Origin: Xestospongia muta | Lineage: Eukaryota > Porifera > Demospongiae > Haplosclerida > Petrosiidae | Direction of reading: 5' to 3' | NCBI GenBank assembly: GCA_963693285.1 | Contig: OY848925.1 | Location: forward strand, 4,814,932-4,878,931 | DNA: 64,000 nt | Part shown: positions 1 through 13,400 of the stretch, piece by piece | Layout: every line of letters begins with the position of its first letter | Position numbering within the stretch: the stretch's first letter is position 1 | The notes under the pieces: model-generated | The model's database searches: none | Told to the model about the DNA's origin: nothing | What the model saw: only the letters and a program-made list of their open reading frames with translations | Translations under genes and position numbers: made by a program

Positions 1-2780
1 TGTTTATGACCTCTCTATAACTTGAGAAAAACTTACATATGTATCTTTTAAGACAATACTGTATTATAAGAATGGTAACTCATATAGAATATAGCATAAT
101 TTACTAGAGATTAGTAGTCTTCTCATAATTACAGAACCCAGTATCTGTATTAATACAAGAGAGTACATCCTTTTAATGTAGTGCTTAGCAGCATGTTGTT
201 AATATATCTGAAGAAATCCAGTATAATTACCTGAGAAAACAATGCTATTTTGACACACAAAATAGCTAAACTAGAATTATTAACAAATATTCTTTCAGCC
301 AGTTCAACAGTGTTATTGATTGGAGGATAATTTCCAACTGAACACCCCACTCAAAGAAAATCTCTAGAACAATCTTCAGGACGACTAAAAATACAAGAAT
401 AAAAAACCAACAGCTTCATACAATGTATAGATACACATACATACCTGGTTGCTGGAATACACAGTATAGCTTGTGTTCCTGGTTCTTTGATAGAAATTTG
501 ATTAAAAAACTAAAGAAATTGAAACTAAATTGTATAGAATAATATAATTAGAAATGTGCTAAGTAATATTATATAATTGCTACATTCTTTTTATTGAAAT
601 TTACTATCCTAATAATTACCAGAAAATTAACAAATCAATTCTTCCATTATTGAAACACTCTAATCAAGACTTCTAAACTAATACATCAAATATGATATGA
701 GCTTTCTATCTGAAAGAGACTTCTAGCTTAGAGTTATTATAGGCTAAGATCAGATTAGTAAGAATATTGTACCATTTGTTTATATAAAACAAGTACTTAC
801 AATTGATTCATATAAAGTATCAAGTGTAGCTTGTGAAGATTGATAAATACCAAGAAATACTTCAAATGTTGAGAAACGTATAAATGCTTCAGAGTAAGGA
901 CCTTCAGGAGCTAGGAGAAAAAAGTTTATATAATATTGATAGATATTTATTCTACATACCTAATACTGTTACATTGATGTGAACAATACATGTAAACCCA
1001 GCTGTTGATGTGACATTACAAGTATAGAAATCAGCATCTTCACTAGTAATGATTTTTTCGATAAAATAATTACGAACACCATTCCTAGATGCTAGACAAC
1101 AAAGTAAACAGAACTAACTTTGTTCATAAAATAAATTGAATAAATAGTTTTTAACATCTCACTACTGACTTTAACAATTGTATACATATACAATATAATG
1201 TCAAAAGACTGTTAAACTTTACAACTATTATAATTAAGATTTAAATCTTGCAAAACTATAACATGTGGTATTAGTCACATATCTATATTATCTGAAGATT
1301 AGCTGAAAAACAAGATTATATATGAGTAGGAAAGTAGTCATCACAAGATTTATATCTATATATATATGTACTAGTACACAAAACTATGAAGGTATAATTA
1401 TTCAACCATTTCCTAATTCTCAAATATATGATAAATCCTCCCCAATGAGGACAAATTTCAGTGAAAGTAAATTTAGTTGAATATGTGTTGGTGATCAATA
1501 CATCTGTTTAATTTCATTTGTCTCCTTCTACATAGTAAATATATAAAGATAAAGGAATCCATACAATGCAAGCATATATATATACTACACACATGTAGAC
1601 TCAAACTAACTGGCAGTCCCAGGTAGAAAACACATTTTTAATTTACTTATAAAAGATCCAGTCTTGTTGGTTTTGGTGATAATAATGTTAGCAGATTTTG
1701 AAAATATACACTGTATATCACATGTCTACCATATTCAAGTGTATAGTTACCATCTTTATTCATTGGGAATACACCAACTACTGGAGGGACTGAAAAACAA
1801 TGACCACTAAAACAATATAACATGAAAAGTTAATGCTATCATACCTGGACATGTTACTTGAATAAAACTAGACTGACTGTTATTACAAAGACTAACAAAA
1901 GCAGGTTCACTATCAATACAGTAAGTAATATTGGTCTCATTACCACCACAAGAAAAACCAAGCATAACACTGACTGGACGTTTTGGTAAAACTAATGGAT
2001 TGGACACTCTTCTCAAAGTTGCTAGAACAAATGATATCATTAATGCATTCAGTAATAAATAGCAGCTTACTCTTGCCATTGTTCACATAACCTAGTTGAT
2101 TACATACTACCTCAGCTTCATTAGAACCAAATGTATTTTCACACAGCATATACCAAGTATTGTTGAAAAAATTTGAACAAGTCCTTGTCCTTCTTCAGAT
2201 CTTGTGACTAATCTAATATCACCTTTTTCACAGCCAGTAGGTTGAATATCTGTATGAGAAGTATATATGATGTATTACTAGTAGTGTTACTTGTTTACAT
2301 ACCATCACAGTGAACACCAAAATTAAGCTTACAATCATCACAATAACAATAATAATAATAATTGTTATTAGAGATATCGGAGACTACACAATCCAACAGA
2401 CTAGTACTGCTCCTACAGTCTGGATCATATACAAGTGAAGGGCTAGTACTCTCACCAAATAAAACATTACTCCTTATACCACTGAATGGTAGAGCACCTG
2501 TTGATTAGAAAGACTTGCACATGGCAATACCAGTGCATGTTTGTGTGTGTGTGACACATTCGTCTATTGATTCCTCACCTGCTGGATCATACCCAAGTTG
2601 CCCACAAGTCAATATTGCTTTTTTATTATCAGTACTAACTTCACTCAGACAGATATATCCATAAAGACCTCCTAAACACATCTCTACTATCCCTTCAGAT
2701 GATGTAGACCCTCCAACTAAACATATATCTCCATCAGTACAGTTGCTAGAGGCTAAGAGGAAGACATTAATAAATAACAT
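1..2780 (-). pseudogene. Broken fourth copy of the SRCR/Ig adhesion receptor
   Basis: Exons matching the middle of the three intact receptors are present in order on the minus strand: SRCR2a (from 2579), SRCR2b 2303-2497, SRCR3a 2071-2249, SRCR3b 1845-2021, Ig 1647-1789 and 960-1091, then the unnamed module 801-910, 445-509, 231-384 and the start of the HRM exon (to 144). Signal peptide, LDLa and SRCR1 exons are missing upstream. SRCR3a has lost one base in an A run at 2166-2171 compared with the three paralogues. The first Ig exon is one base short (143 against 144), the 231-384 exon is one base short (154 against 155), and the HRM exon meets an in-frame TAG shortly after its conserved start. 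SRCR2b holds a short ATA-type microsatellite read as a run of Tyr. These independent lesions make it a pseudogene; the rest lies beyond the left edge. Confidence 0.85.
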
Positions 2781-2904
2781 AAATATAATATCCACTGTTA
2801 TTGTCTTAAATCATCAAATTGGACTACTTTAAATTATCTTCCAGTAAAATTTTCTGTCCTTTAAAAATTCAATGAATAAACCAATGAATAAATCCAGTCA
2901 ATTC

Positions 2905-3365
2905 ATAGATAACAGAACAGAGACATAAATAATCATAGAATTGAATTTATTTATCATTGTTTTTCTTTAAACTAAATAAGAATACAACTAAAACAATATT
3001 TTAAAGTGGCTTGTGTAATAATGGTATATATCAAAGCCGTGCATGGTTGGTATTTCTAGGATGATTTAGTCCTTAGTATAAATATTACATCTTAGCATTT
3101 AATGATATCAGAAGAAGATTAATATTTATAAGTTTCAACTCTTACTTGTAAAAAATAGTTTCATTAGTTTTAATGATGGTGATATAACCAACAGTAATAA
3201 ATATACATTGTATCCTCACACCTCTACCATATTCAAGAGTATAGTTACCATCTTTAACCACAGGGAATATACCAACTACTGAGGTACTGCGAAAAATTAA
3301 TGACATGAGAGACTAATGCTATCATACCTGAACAGGTTACTTTAATAAATATACTACACTATGGT
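2905..3365 (-). pseudogene. Relic of receptor Ig exon and SRCR3 tail
   Basis: This stretch repeats the intron upstream of the second Ig exon, the first Ig exon (about 3150-3295) and the 3' end of SRCR3b (about 3325-3365) of copy B near 21690-22130, but with many substitutions. At about 3365 the similarity stops and the 3' flank shared by the receptor genes begins (compare 15205-15310). The relic is therefore a recombination remnant joined to the tail region of copy A. No intact reading frame remains. Confidence 0.7.
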
Positions 3366-3608
3366 ACAATATATTATATATTAATGTGTCAGGTTTGACT
3401 TTTTATTATGATATAAAAACTAAAGTACTCAAAACTGAATACTACACAGCATTATATAAAAATATTTTGGGCCTAACATAAGAGCTTATGCAAATATGAA
3501 TGTGTTATATAGTAGACAATACATTATTTAAGAGTTTAAAATATGTAGTTTGGACATGATACTGTTAAAATTTTGTTACTTTCTCATGACAATGTAAAAT
3601 TGAGATAA

Positions 3609-6600
3609 TTAAAATAAAGCTTCATCATTATCATCTTCATCAAAATCATGATAGAAATCCATCTCTGCTTTCTCAACATGATGAGTGCGTCGAGTTGTAG
3701 AATGACGATGCAATCGAAATCCTTTGACCTTTTTACCAAAGGGATCTTCATCATAACTATCTCCAACAGGTTTTACTTCATCCATATTATAAGGTGGTAA
3801 CTTAGTATATTCATTCTCATTGTCATTTAGTTTGGGTTTTGTATCAAGTTCCATCTTTTCATGATGGTCATCATCCTCTTCGATTTTAGAATTAGCAAAA
3901 GTACTTGCTGTCTTGGAACTATATGATGAGTAAGGCTTGCTTGTTTTCACATTAGTAGTCTTAGTTGATGAGGAATGTGGTTCATATTTTGACGAAGTTT
4001 CATCTTTTGTCAGACATTTACAGAGTAGTCCTTTCCATGCTTCTCTGGCATCATTGCTAAGCACAACGAAAAACAAGAAGATGTAGAAACCTTGGAAGGC
4101 ATTAAAGAAAGCAAACAGAAACTGGAGAACAAACAAAGCATCAGCATTGCTACTAGTAAAAGTGAACACTGCAAACAGCCATGTTATTCCAAATAGACAT
4201 ATTATACCAACAGAAAATAAAAATAATTTGACAGCCTCTGTTGTTGTCATAGTATATTTGTTTGATTTTCGCTTGTTTCTGTCCAAGATATGTTTAATAA
4301 GTTTTCGAAAAACAACAACGTAGATGATGAAATTAAAGATCAAAACAAGAAATATAGGAACCAAAAAAGCACCAAAAAACACACCTTTATTACTAATAAA
4401 ACAACTATAAAAGAAAGAGAAGACCTTTAAGGACATGACCTATATAGCTAACACTATTAATCTCTATAATATAGTACAATTTATATAAGAGTGTGTGCCA
4501 ACACATCCACACAATGAATGATAAATTGCTAAATAGACTAGCACTTACAATCCTGGATTTTCAGAGTTTTCATATATGGTGATGTAAAAATCACGATCAA
4601 TTGAAACTGATATTATCACAGGCAATAGTGGTACAACTATAAAGAGAGAGATATAATCACTATCTTGTTAGTTGGTAATATATTATGTATACATATTTTG
4701 CTTATTTATGTACTTTAGCTCACCCCAACAAATAATAGAAACAACAAGAATATATTTCCATGTAATGTTTGTAAACACAATGACTAATTTTTGAAACATG
4801 AGCACAGCTTCTGCTCCCATCCACATCATTGCAACCAATGTAAAGTAATGAATAAAAACTCCTGTGGTTATACAGCCACCTCTGTGACTGGTTTTATCAA
4901 TACCAGCTACAAATACAATTAACATAAATATCAATGCTAGACTGAGTTGTATATGGAATTTGGAGATATCTCTGGTGCGAAGTTTCCTAATGAATGAGAG
5001 TATTAAAATAGAATAATAAAATGCTTTTTATTCATTTATGTTCATCCTGTTTTCACATGCTATTAATATATCTACTAATTCAATTAGTTATTTAATAAGT
5101 TTACTTGAATATAAGATATGTAATGATTGTTAGAATGAGTCCTACTAATGACAGAGCTACTCCAATATATGTCACAATTTCCACTGCTAAATGTGATGAT
5201 GGTGGAGTACCTGTTCTGGCTGATATATCCTAAATTAATTGAGAATACATTAAGAAATATTTATTAAACTGTAGATTGTATAAAGGTCTCCTATTATAGC
5301 ATAATGTAATGAAACTTACAACAAGACAGCCAAAGTTAGTCAAATGATCGCATTCACACATGACTAGATCTGAGGTGCTATCAACAATAATAGTACGACA
5401 TCCTTCAGTTGACCAATTTCCTGCTCCATCTAATGATATAAGAATACAGTAACTTAACATTTGAGATTTTCCACATTTAATACTAATGTACAACTCCTGC
5501 AAACAGTATTGGTGTTCTAAACATTTAAAAGCTTTTCTAAAATAATTTATAGAGTCAGGGCAAATTGCTGTAATATGTATAGTTAATATTACTAATTACC
5601 AGCTGCTCCAAAGTCCCAAAAGACACAAACAGGATTACTAATGTTCTATAAAAAATTATATTTAGAATGTCAATATCATGTGATTTATATATTGGTACCT
5701 CTGCTGTTCCAGTAATTGGATTAGTCAGTCTTAATGTAATATTTACAGGTTCTGGTAATGTAGTTCCAAATGGTATTCCTGGTATGGCCATACTAGCTAC
5801 TTGAGAACCAATGACATTACTGACATTTCCAACTGGTGCTCTACGAATTGGAAACAATGAGGCATCTCGATAAATAGTAAAAGCTAATGTGATATCGCTA
5901 TCATTTAGTAGATCAATAATAGATGGATGAACAGATATACTAGATGTTTGGTTTTGTATTAGGTCAGTTTCAAGGCCAACATTCAAGTCACCATTATCTA
6001 ATAAAAAGATGAATGAACTTAACTATTTGAAGTGAACTTACTTTGTGTCTGAACAACAAATATTCTTCCATTGAATTCTTCTATTGTCTTCTACATAACA
6101 AAATACAACAATAAATCTCAAAACTTATATTAACTACAATACATGTGGTAGAAGACCCATATACTTACCCTTTCAGCACGAATTACAATATCTTCAGCTT
6201 GAATAATAATGTTAGTAAAATTTGGTTGTATAACTAGAGCTTGTGTTATATTTTCAATGGTATAAATAATTCTATTATTAGATAGGAGATGGTGAATGAT
6301 GAATATTTAATTATCAAATAATTAATAAATAACTAATTGTCAAATAACTAACTGGTTAGCTTGAGGTTCTATGACATCTTGAGGCCATTCTTCAATATCA
6401 TCAACAATTTCAACAGTGTTAATGGCAACCTATTAGAGAATGAATGTTATCAAATTATTGTAATATTCTATTATTTGGCTTTTTGTAATAATTAAGAAGA
6501 AGTCTACTGTTATAATATTACCATTTCTATAACTTCAAGTTCCACATCAATTGATAGATCAATAAATAGTTGCACTACTCTTGTGAGTATCCCTATTACA

Positions 6601-9600
6601 ATTTGAAGATTTTCTTGATTCTGATCAGCTTGGTCAGTGGCATTGTTGACAATTGTTGTAAGATTGTTAGTAATTGTTACTACATTATCAGCTGTAATAT
6701 TAATCTACAAAATATACAGTTTGACATACTTAACAAACAGTAACTAGAATTTGTACCTGTGACAAAGAACTTTTGAGGGCTCTAAATAGTTGTGAAACTT
6801 CTGTACCACAAGAGGTGATTTCTGATGCTCTCCACATATTTCTACTGAGGCAAGTTCGTGTTCCTACTTCTCCACTGGGACCAAAAGGACAGTCAAACCT
6901 GGTTGTCATGCCAACAACAGTCTCTTCCCACAAAAATCGACCACGATTAGGTGAACTAGTGTCTTCAATCTCAGCATCACAGAATCCATTGTCTATTAAG
7001 AAAAGAAATAAATTGATTTTATTAATATAAAACTTTTGGTTTGCTATTTGTTTCTCTCATAAAACTTACCACTAATAACATTACTTATATTTACAATATA
7101 GTCCTGAGCACGTAGTGCACTAAATATTATTTCAGTGATGTCGCCTGGACTAGAGGCATTGATCTGTTGTCTTGAAGTACCATTTACTCTACATTCAACT
7201 CTTTCTTCAATATCTCCGGATAGTCTGATATGAAAGATATTGTTGAACTACAAGTTGTACATTTGATTGTGTACTTTGAGACTTCTTCACAAATTACTTC
7301 CACTGGTACTGATAAGGCCAACACAATCTGTAGAATAATTTGCACCAACATATACAATTTACAATAACACTTGTCTATAAAAGTTATGAACATATACTTA
7401 TTGGTTGAGAGTGTGCTATTAATTTGATATTTATTTACTTATGAAATATAGTACTAATGAACCCACAGTAATTCTAATGTTGTCTAGTACTGAAGAAGTA
7501 TTCCCTGAAGGAACAATGGAAGTAAAGTTAGCAGAGAACCGAATGAAAATGGAGAAAGAGTTTGGTAATGGTGGAACTGTGTGAAGAAATAATTCCAATT
7601 AAAGTGTTTTTTTTATTTTTTTTTGTTACAAGAGGTAAGTCATATCATCATGAAATTAAATAAAATAGTCACACAAGTTATTTAATCATTACTTACTAGT
7701 TTGTCTACAAGCAGTGAAATCGATATCTGCCCAACCATCACCATAAGATAGACATTTCCTCGTAAAATTAAAGTCTTGTTTAGAGGCACACTTTATACTG
7801 ACAGTATTCCCTCCAAAGGTTTCAGTCCATGTATAGTTACCATACATATGATTAATAGTCTTCTCATAATCACAGAACCCAGTATCTATACACAATATAG
7901 CAACAGCATTACTATAGGCCCATATGCTATATTTATATAATTAATACACAAACAAAGTCAGTATCTGTATTGACAAAAATGAGTACATTCTTTTCCATAA
8001 TATCTTGATGTTTTAAAATATATTAAAATGTAGCATGTAATTACCAGAGAATCTGACACTTTGTGAACAAACAAAACTAAGTGAATCCTCATCAAAAATG
8101 AGTCTTCTTTGAACTAATTCTAATGTGTTACTGATTGGAGGATAATTTCTAATCAAACACTCCACTTGAAGAGAATTTCTAGAGAGCTCTTTAGAAAGAC
8201 TAAGAAATTAATAGAGAATAATTCACACAATGAAAGTATCACTTACTTGGTTATTGGAACACACTCTACTGTTTGTATTCCTGTCTCTACAACCGAAATT
8301 AAGTTCAAAAGCTAATTAAAGTGAAAGTAATGAAATTAAAGTTGTAATTGTAGCTTCCAATGATTTTCATAATGCTGACTGACAGGTATACAGAGTTCTT
8401 TAGCATCAGAGTTTAGTTATTTAAATATTATTCAAGAATACATTTTGAAAACCTATCTAGACACTTACTCCATTTGTCATAAATAAATAGGGAAGAATGG
8501 TCATTTGCTATTATTTAGAGATAAATAAAATGTTTACTCACTTCTGGTTCAATAATATAACGAAGTAAAATCTGAACACGTACTTGAGGAAAATTATGTA
8601 AAAGTACTCCTGGTTCTGAGAAGCGCATAAGTACTTCTGAATAAGGACCCTCAGGAACTGAAAATATAAAACAGACTATAATATTGATAGATATCAATTC
8701 TACATACCTAATACTGTTACATTGATGTGAACAATACGTGTAAACCCAGCTGTTGATGTGACATTACAGGTATAGAAACCAGCATCTTCACTAGCAATGC
8801 CTAAACTACCATCTGTGATCTTATCAATGAAATTACTACAACAGCCCGAGTCAGTATCTTAATATTTAATGATATCAGAAGATTAATATTTAACTATTTT
8901 CAACTCTTACTTGTAAAAGATCCAGTCTCATTAGTTTTAGTGATGGTAATTTGCATACCAGATTGAGAAGACATACACTGTATAATCTCACCTCTATGAT
9001 ATTCAAGTGTATAGTTACCATCTTTACTCATAGGAAATACACCAACTACTGGAGGGACTGAAAAACAATGACCAGTAAAATCATATGATATGAAAAGCTA
9101 ATGCTATCATACCTGGACATGTTACTTCAATATATGCAGACTGACTGTTATTACAAAGACTAACAAAAGCAGGTTCGCTATCAATACAGTCACTGATATT
9201 GGTCTCATTACCAGCACAAGAGAAACTAAACATAACACTGACTGGGTGTTTTGGTAGAGCTAATGGATTGGACACTATATCCAGAATTCCTGCAACAAAT
9301 AATGCCATAATGTATCTCATAATATATAGCAGCTTACCCCTGGCATTGCTCACATAACCTAGTTGATTACATACTACCTTAGCTTCATTAGAATCAAATG
9401 TATCTCGACACAGCATATACCAAGTGTCATTGAGACAAATTTGAACAAGTCCTTGTCCTTCCTGGGATCTTGTGACTAATCTAACATCACCTTCTTTACA
9501 ACCAGTAGGTTGAATATCTGTATGAGAAGTATATATGATGTATTGTTAGTAATGTACATACTATCACAGCGAACACCAAAATTAATTTGAAATTCATCAC

Positions 9601-12229
9601 AGACTTCTCCTCCTTGACTATTAGATAGATCATTGAGTATACAATCCAATAGACTTGTACTACCACTTTGACACAATTGGCTAGATACAAGTGGAGGCCC
9701 AGTACTCTCACCAAATATGACAGTACTGCTTATACCATTGAATGGTAGAGCACCTGTTAAGAACAAAAATCTGTGTAATCTTACAGCAAGAATTGTTTAA
9801 CTCTATCAAAATCTAAAGTATTATTATGTAGATCATAAATAAAAAGATATTTTTATTCCTTAGTACACTGGTGTACCAGGTAGTCCTATAATTCTTGTGA
9901 TCTTTAGTGTATTGCTGTGGCAATGGTAATTATAAGGAATTATTTTACAATATAGTCCTGCTAAAAACAGTCTACTGTTTCAATTTCTCTGGCAGAGAAT
10001 CTGATACTTTAAAAAGATGTGCACAAGACAATGCGAATTTGTGTGTGTGTCTATGTGTGTTTGTGTATGTGTGATACATGTGTCTATTGATTTCTAACCT
10101 GCTGGATCATATCCAAGTTGTTCACAAGTCAATATTGCTTTCTTATAATCAGTACTAATTATAAATTCACTCTGACAGATGTATCCATAATGACCTCCTA
10201 AACACATCTCTACTATCCCTTCAGAAGATGTAGACCCTCCAACTAAACGTATATCTCCATCAGTACAGTTATTGTTGGAGGCTAAGGATAATTAAGGTAG
10301 TAGTGAAATTAGATAGCATATACAGATTTAAATATTGGCAACAAAACTACTTAATAATTAAGAATTTGCATGACATGTAAAAGATGTCAGATTGTTTGCA
10401 TTATTTAATGCATAAGACTTACATATACAACTCATAACTATGTAATCATTCCTGTCTCGACTACAGCAGGCACTGCCAGGTAAAGCTGGAGGTTGTACAG
10501 CACAATAACTACTACACTGTGAGATATTTTGTTCATTTCCATTACATAAAAGACCACCAAAAGCAAATGGATATCTGTAAACATCAGCTTTATAAGTATT
10601 TCTACCTAATATTAGACCAGCTAGAGAGAGAGACATAGTGAGACAGAGAAGAAGAAAAGAAGAGTGAGTAATGTGGGTGCAAGTGTCTGAGTGAGAAAAG
10701 TAGTAAGATATATACCTCGGTCAACAAATCCAGCTTGTCGGCAAATTACATTAGCTTCTCGAATATCAAAACTCTTTTCGCATACAAGATTTAAAGCTCC
10801 ATTGACACACACAGTTAGTACACCTGAGAACTCGTCAGGTCCTCCTAATAATCTCACCTCTCCTTCAGTACATGCCACCTTTCTATCTAATATACACATG
10901 TAGATAGTGAAGAAACATAGTTAGAATATGTTGATGATATATTAAAAAGATGGTGAAGCTTGCAAGGGGAAGTATAGCTATAATGTGAAACATTTACAAA
11001 ATCATTCAAGATTCAATTGATTGTCATGAAAATGCTTTTATTTTCCATGCTGTCCTCCCTCCCAACTCCATGATAGCTGCCCAGCCTACAGTTTATTACT
11101 ACCATCATATCAGAATAGCAAACATTTTAAGAACAGAAACAACAATAAGCTTAATTAAGTCAAGTCATATATTATTATACATCAAAATTAATGGTAAACT
11201 CATGATTTCATAAGTAAAGAATATGTTAGCCAAATATCTTAGACTTACTTGGACAGTTTCTTTCTTCACCTAAATTATCTATACAATCAACACAACCATC
11301 ACAAATTAAATTTGGTGAGAGACACTTCCCTTGAGACCTACAATAAAACTCATTCTCATTGCAGGGATTGAATTCTGAGAAACGTAAAGGAGAGAGTATC
11401 TTCTACCATCTGGAAATACTTATACTTACTACATATAAAATTTGTATTGAGGCTAGCAGAATAGTTAGTTGGACATTGGACAGCACAAGAATTATTAAAA
11501 TACACATTACAGCATTGACTAGGACTGGCTCCATAACAACGTGTAAGATTAGTAGCAAGACATTCATTAGGACAACCTTGTAGGAGAGAAAGGATGATTT
11601 ACTACATCAGTGTTATATATAACATAATGAATCATTAACATTTAAAATCAGTTCAGCTTAAAATTTATCATTTAATAATTTTGATAACTAAAATCACTGG
11701 GTTAAAAGCCTTAAAACTTACGTTGACAATGTCTGAGTTGATCATCATTGGATGAATTGAGAGTGTAATTTGGATGATTTGGTACATTACATCTTGAACA
11801 GTCAGTCAGAATTGTACTATTAGTGGCTAGCAGTATAGCATTTGACATGTTTGTTATCTTGTTATAACTATTGAATGATCCTAATTGCCAGAACCGGCTT
11901 CCCTGTTGTACATTCTGAACACATATTAAATCCACTTGTGCTAATGTTGACCCATTGTTTCCAGGCTCACCAGTGAAACGAACTGTGTAAGTTGCTTGAC
12001 GAATGTAACCTAGAATGCTACCAACAGAGAGACAGTTAATGTAGATATCTTCTATTGTTATATTTGGTTGAGGTCCATTATCAGGACGAACAAGATTTCC
12101 AAGCAAAGTAGTTAGTTCATGAATAGTGACAAATGAAGGACAGCCTTCGTCTTCCACAGCTTGGGCTCCACAAAATGGATAATAAGCAGAGAGACACAAA
12201 CCAAATAACAATATGCTTACAAAACACAT
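3609..12229 (-). CDS. Mosaic adhesion GPCR, copy A (SRCR/Ig/HRM/GAIN/7TM)
   Basis: Exons on the minus strand, 5' to 3': 11722-12229, 11430-11576, 11249-11374, 10716-10886, 10423-10620, 10099-10281, 9562-9753, 9338-9517, 9113-9289, 8911-9057, 8708-8857, 8542-8657, 8247-8311, 8045-8199, 7697-7885, 7467-7576, 7275-7327, 7070-7224, 6757-6992, 6522-6704, 6353-6429, 6169-6271, 6042-6090, 5699-5997, 5600-5645, 5320-5429, 5105-5229, 4724-4986, 4549-4636, 3609-4404. They sum to 5397 bases, or 1798 residues. Approximate layout: signal peptide 1-22, unnamed Cys domain to 169, Cys-rich to 218, LDLa 219-260, SRCR1 261-383, SRCR2 to 508, SRCR3 to 627, Ig to 726, module X1 to 838, HRM1 to 901, X2 to 1007, HRM2 to 1086, GAIN to 1338, GPS to 1375 (motif HLTNFG, predicted cut between L and T), seven helices to about 1665, acidic tail ending DEDDNDEALF. 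Helix 6 (GITWLFAVF) and helix 7 (FNAFQGFYIFLFF) are typical of adhesion GPCRs. The inferred role is a surface receptor; the ligand is unknown. Confidence 0.88.
10621..10662 (-). repeat. CT-rich microsatellite tract at SRCR1 acceptor, copy A
   Basis: A short GA/CT-rich tract abuts the acceptor of the second SRCR1 exon, so on the coding strand it serves as the polypyrimidine tract. The same site carries longer dinucleotide arrays in copy B (about 23622-23705) and in the relic at 27721-27822, and a mixed tract in copy C (about 35589-35650). Confidence 0.75.
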
Positions 12230-12524
12230 ACTTTAGTCTTGCCTCCTGTAGGATCAAAGATATGAAAGAATTATCAAGCATGTTATGGTAGGTAGAGTCT
12301 ACTTAGGACTGTTCAAGTGTGTCCATTAAAATACGTTAATAAAAATACTAAATATCTCATCTGACACCATACTAGAACCAACTTGCCATACAAAGTAATG
12401 ATTTCAGCAGTTTACTATCAAGAGCTACTCTTAGGAAGCCATTCTTATGAATAATTAATATTAACAGAAAGAAAGGGATGAGAACGAAGAATACTATTTC
12501 ATTGTGAAACATAGTCTAGATATT

Positions 12525-12690
12525 AGGGATAGAAATTGCATTATCCCTATATAATAGTACAGATGGCACAAACAATTAAAGATATCTACCAACTGTCTAA
12601 TGTAATGCACTCAAATAATATCAGTGATATATTGTTGCATTCTGTGCCTAGCTTGTGCTATTATATAGGGATGATGCAATTGCCATCCCT
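12525..12690. mobile_element. MITE-like element with 33-base terminal inverted repeats
   Basis: The sequence 12525-12557 is matched by the reverse complement of 12658-12690 with only a few mismatches. Both ends start AGGGAT, and the interior of about 100 bases has no gene. Flanking bases allow a TA target duplication, though this is ambiguous because the ends themselves contain TA. The matching interval in copies B and C holds different sequence, so insertion after the gene duplication is plausible. Confidence 0.7.
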
Positions 12691-13159
12691 ACTATCTTGT
12701 TTGCATTCTTTGTATTGGACTGATAATACCCATCCCTACAGTTACCTCATTTTTTATAAAATATTTTCATTTACTTGTAACATATAAAATGCTAACACAA
12801 TGTATGACAACACCTCATTTCCAAGTAATCATTAATTCAATTACCACATTAGTAATAAATACTATACTTATAAGGAATATAAACATAAACAACTCAATTA
12901 ATTAGACATGTGCAACTATGTAATCAATATAATTATTTTAACATTAGATTAGATGGTAAATATAAACAAGGTGATAGATAGATGGATAGATTGATACATA
13001 TAAATGAGTAATTGAAAGTATCATGGTAAATATCAATGGATGGAATAGTTAAAGTGTAAATGAAAGACTGTGTGACTGATGTTAGTATAAAAAGAGAGAT
13101 TATACAAGGATAGATTGTGCAATGATGGATTGAAATAACTACAAAGAAAAGGTTCTAAA

Positions 13160-13400
13160 AATTTAAATGTAGGAACGGCTATCATTAATTTATTACAAAA
13201 TTTGGCTGGGATGAAGTTCCATCATCTATGTATAACTAGCACAGGCAAATAAACCAACATTATAGCTACCACACATCATGTTAGTGTTTTAGATCATGAT
13301 AATTGGACTGCTTCTTGTGCTATTACATAGGACTGATATAAATTCTTCCTTCTATATCTTTTTATTAGCTTTATAATGGACTAACGTTAACCATCCCTAT
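13160..13400. mobile_element. MITE-like element shared by all three 5'UTR introns
   Basis: Ends of the form GTAGGGATGGTTAT and ATAACC/ATTAATCATCCCTAT face each other about 240 bases apart. They are clearest in copy C (38348-38605) and copy B (26395-26650), and decayed here. The GGGATG termini resemble those of the 12525-12690 element, suggesting one family. Because it occurs in all three genes it predates the array. Confidence 0.45.

Noticed and set aside
3584..3766. Second 60-codon frame overlapping the receptor tail, repeated in all copies
   Set aside because: It is an out-of-frame shadow of the acidic C-terminal exon and is kept only because the exon itself is conserved.
6773..7030. 85-codon plus-strand frame opposite the HRM2 exon, present in all three copies
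   Set aside because: Antisense shadow of a conserved coding exon; no splice or start context of its own.
7184..7393. Apparent frameshift in the module exons of copies A and C
   Set aside because: Removing a 50-base GT-AG intron restores the frame and the whole-gene sums are multiples of three.
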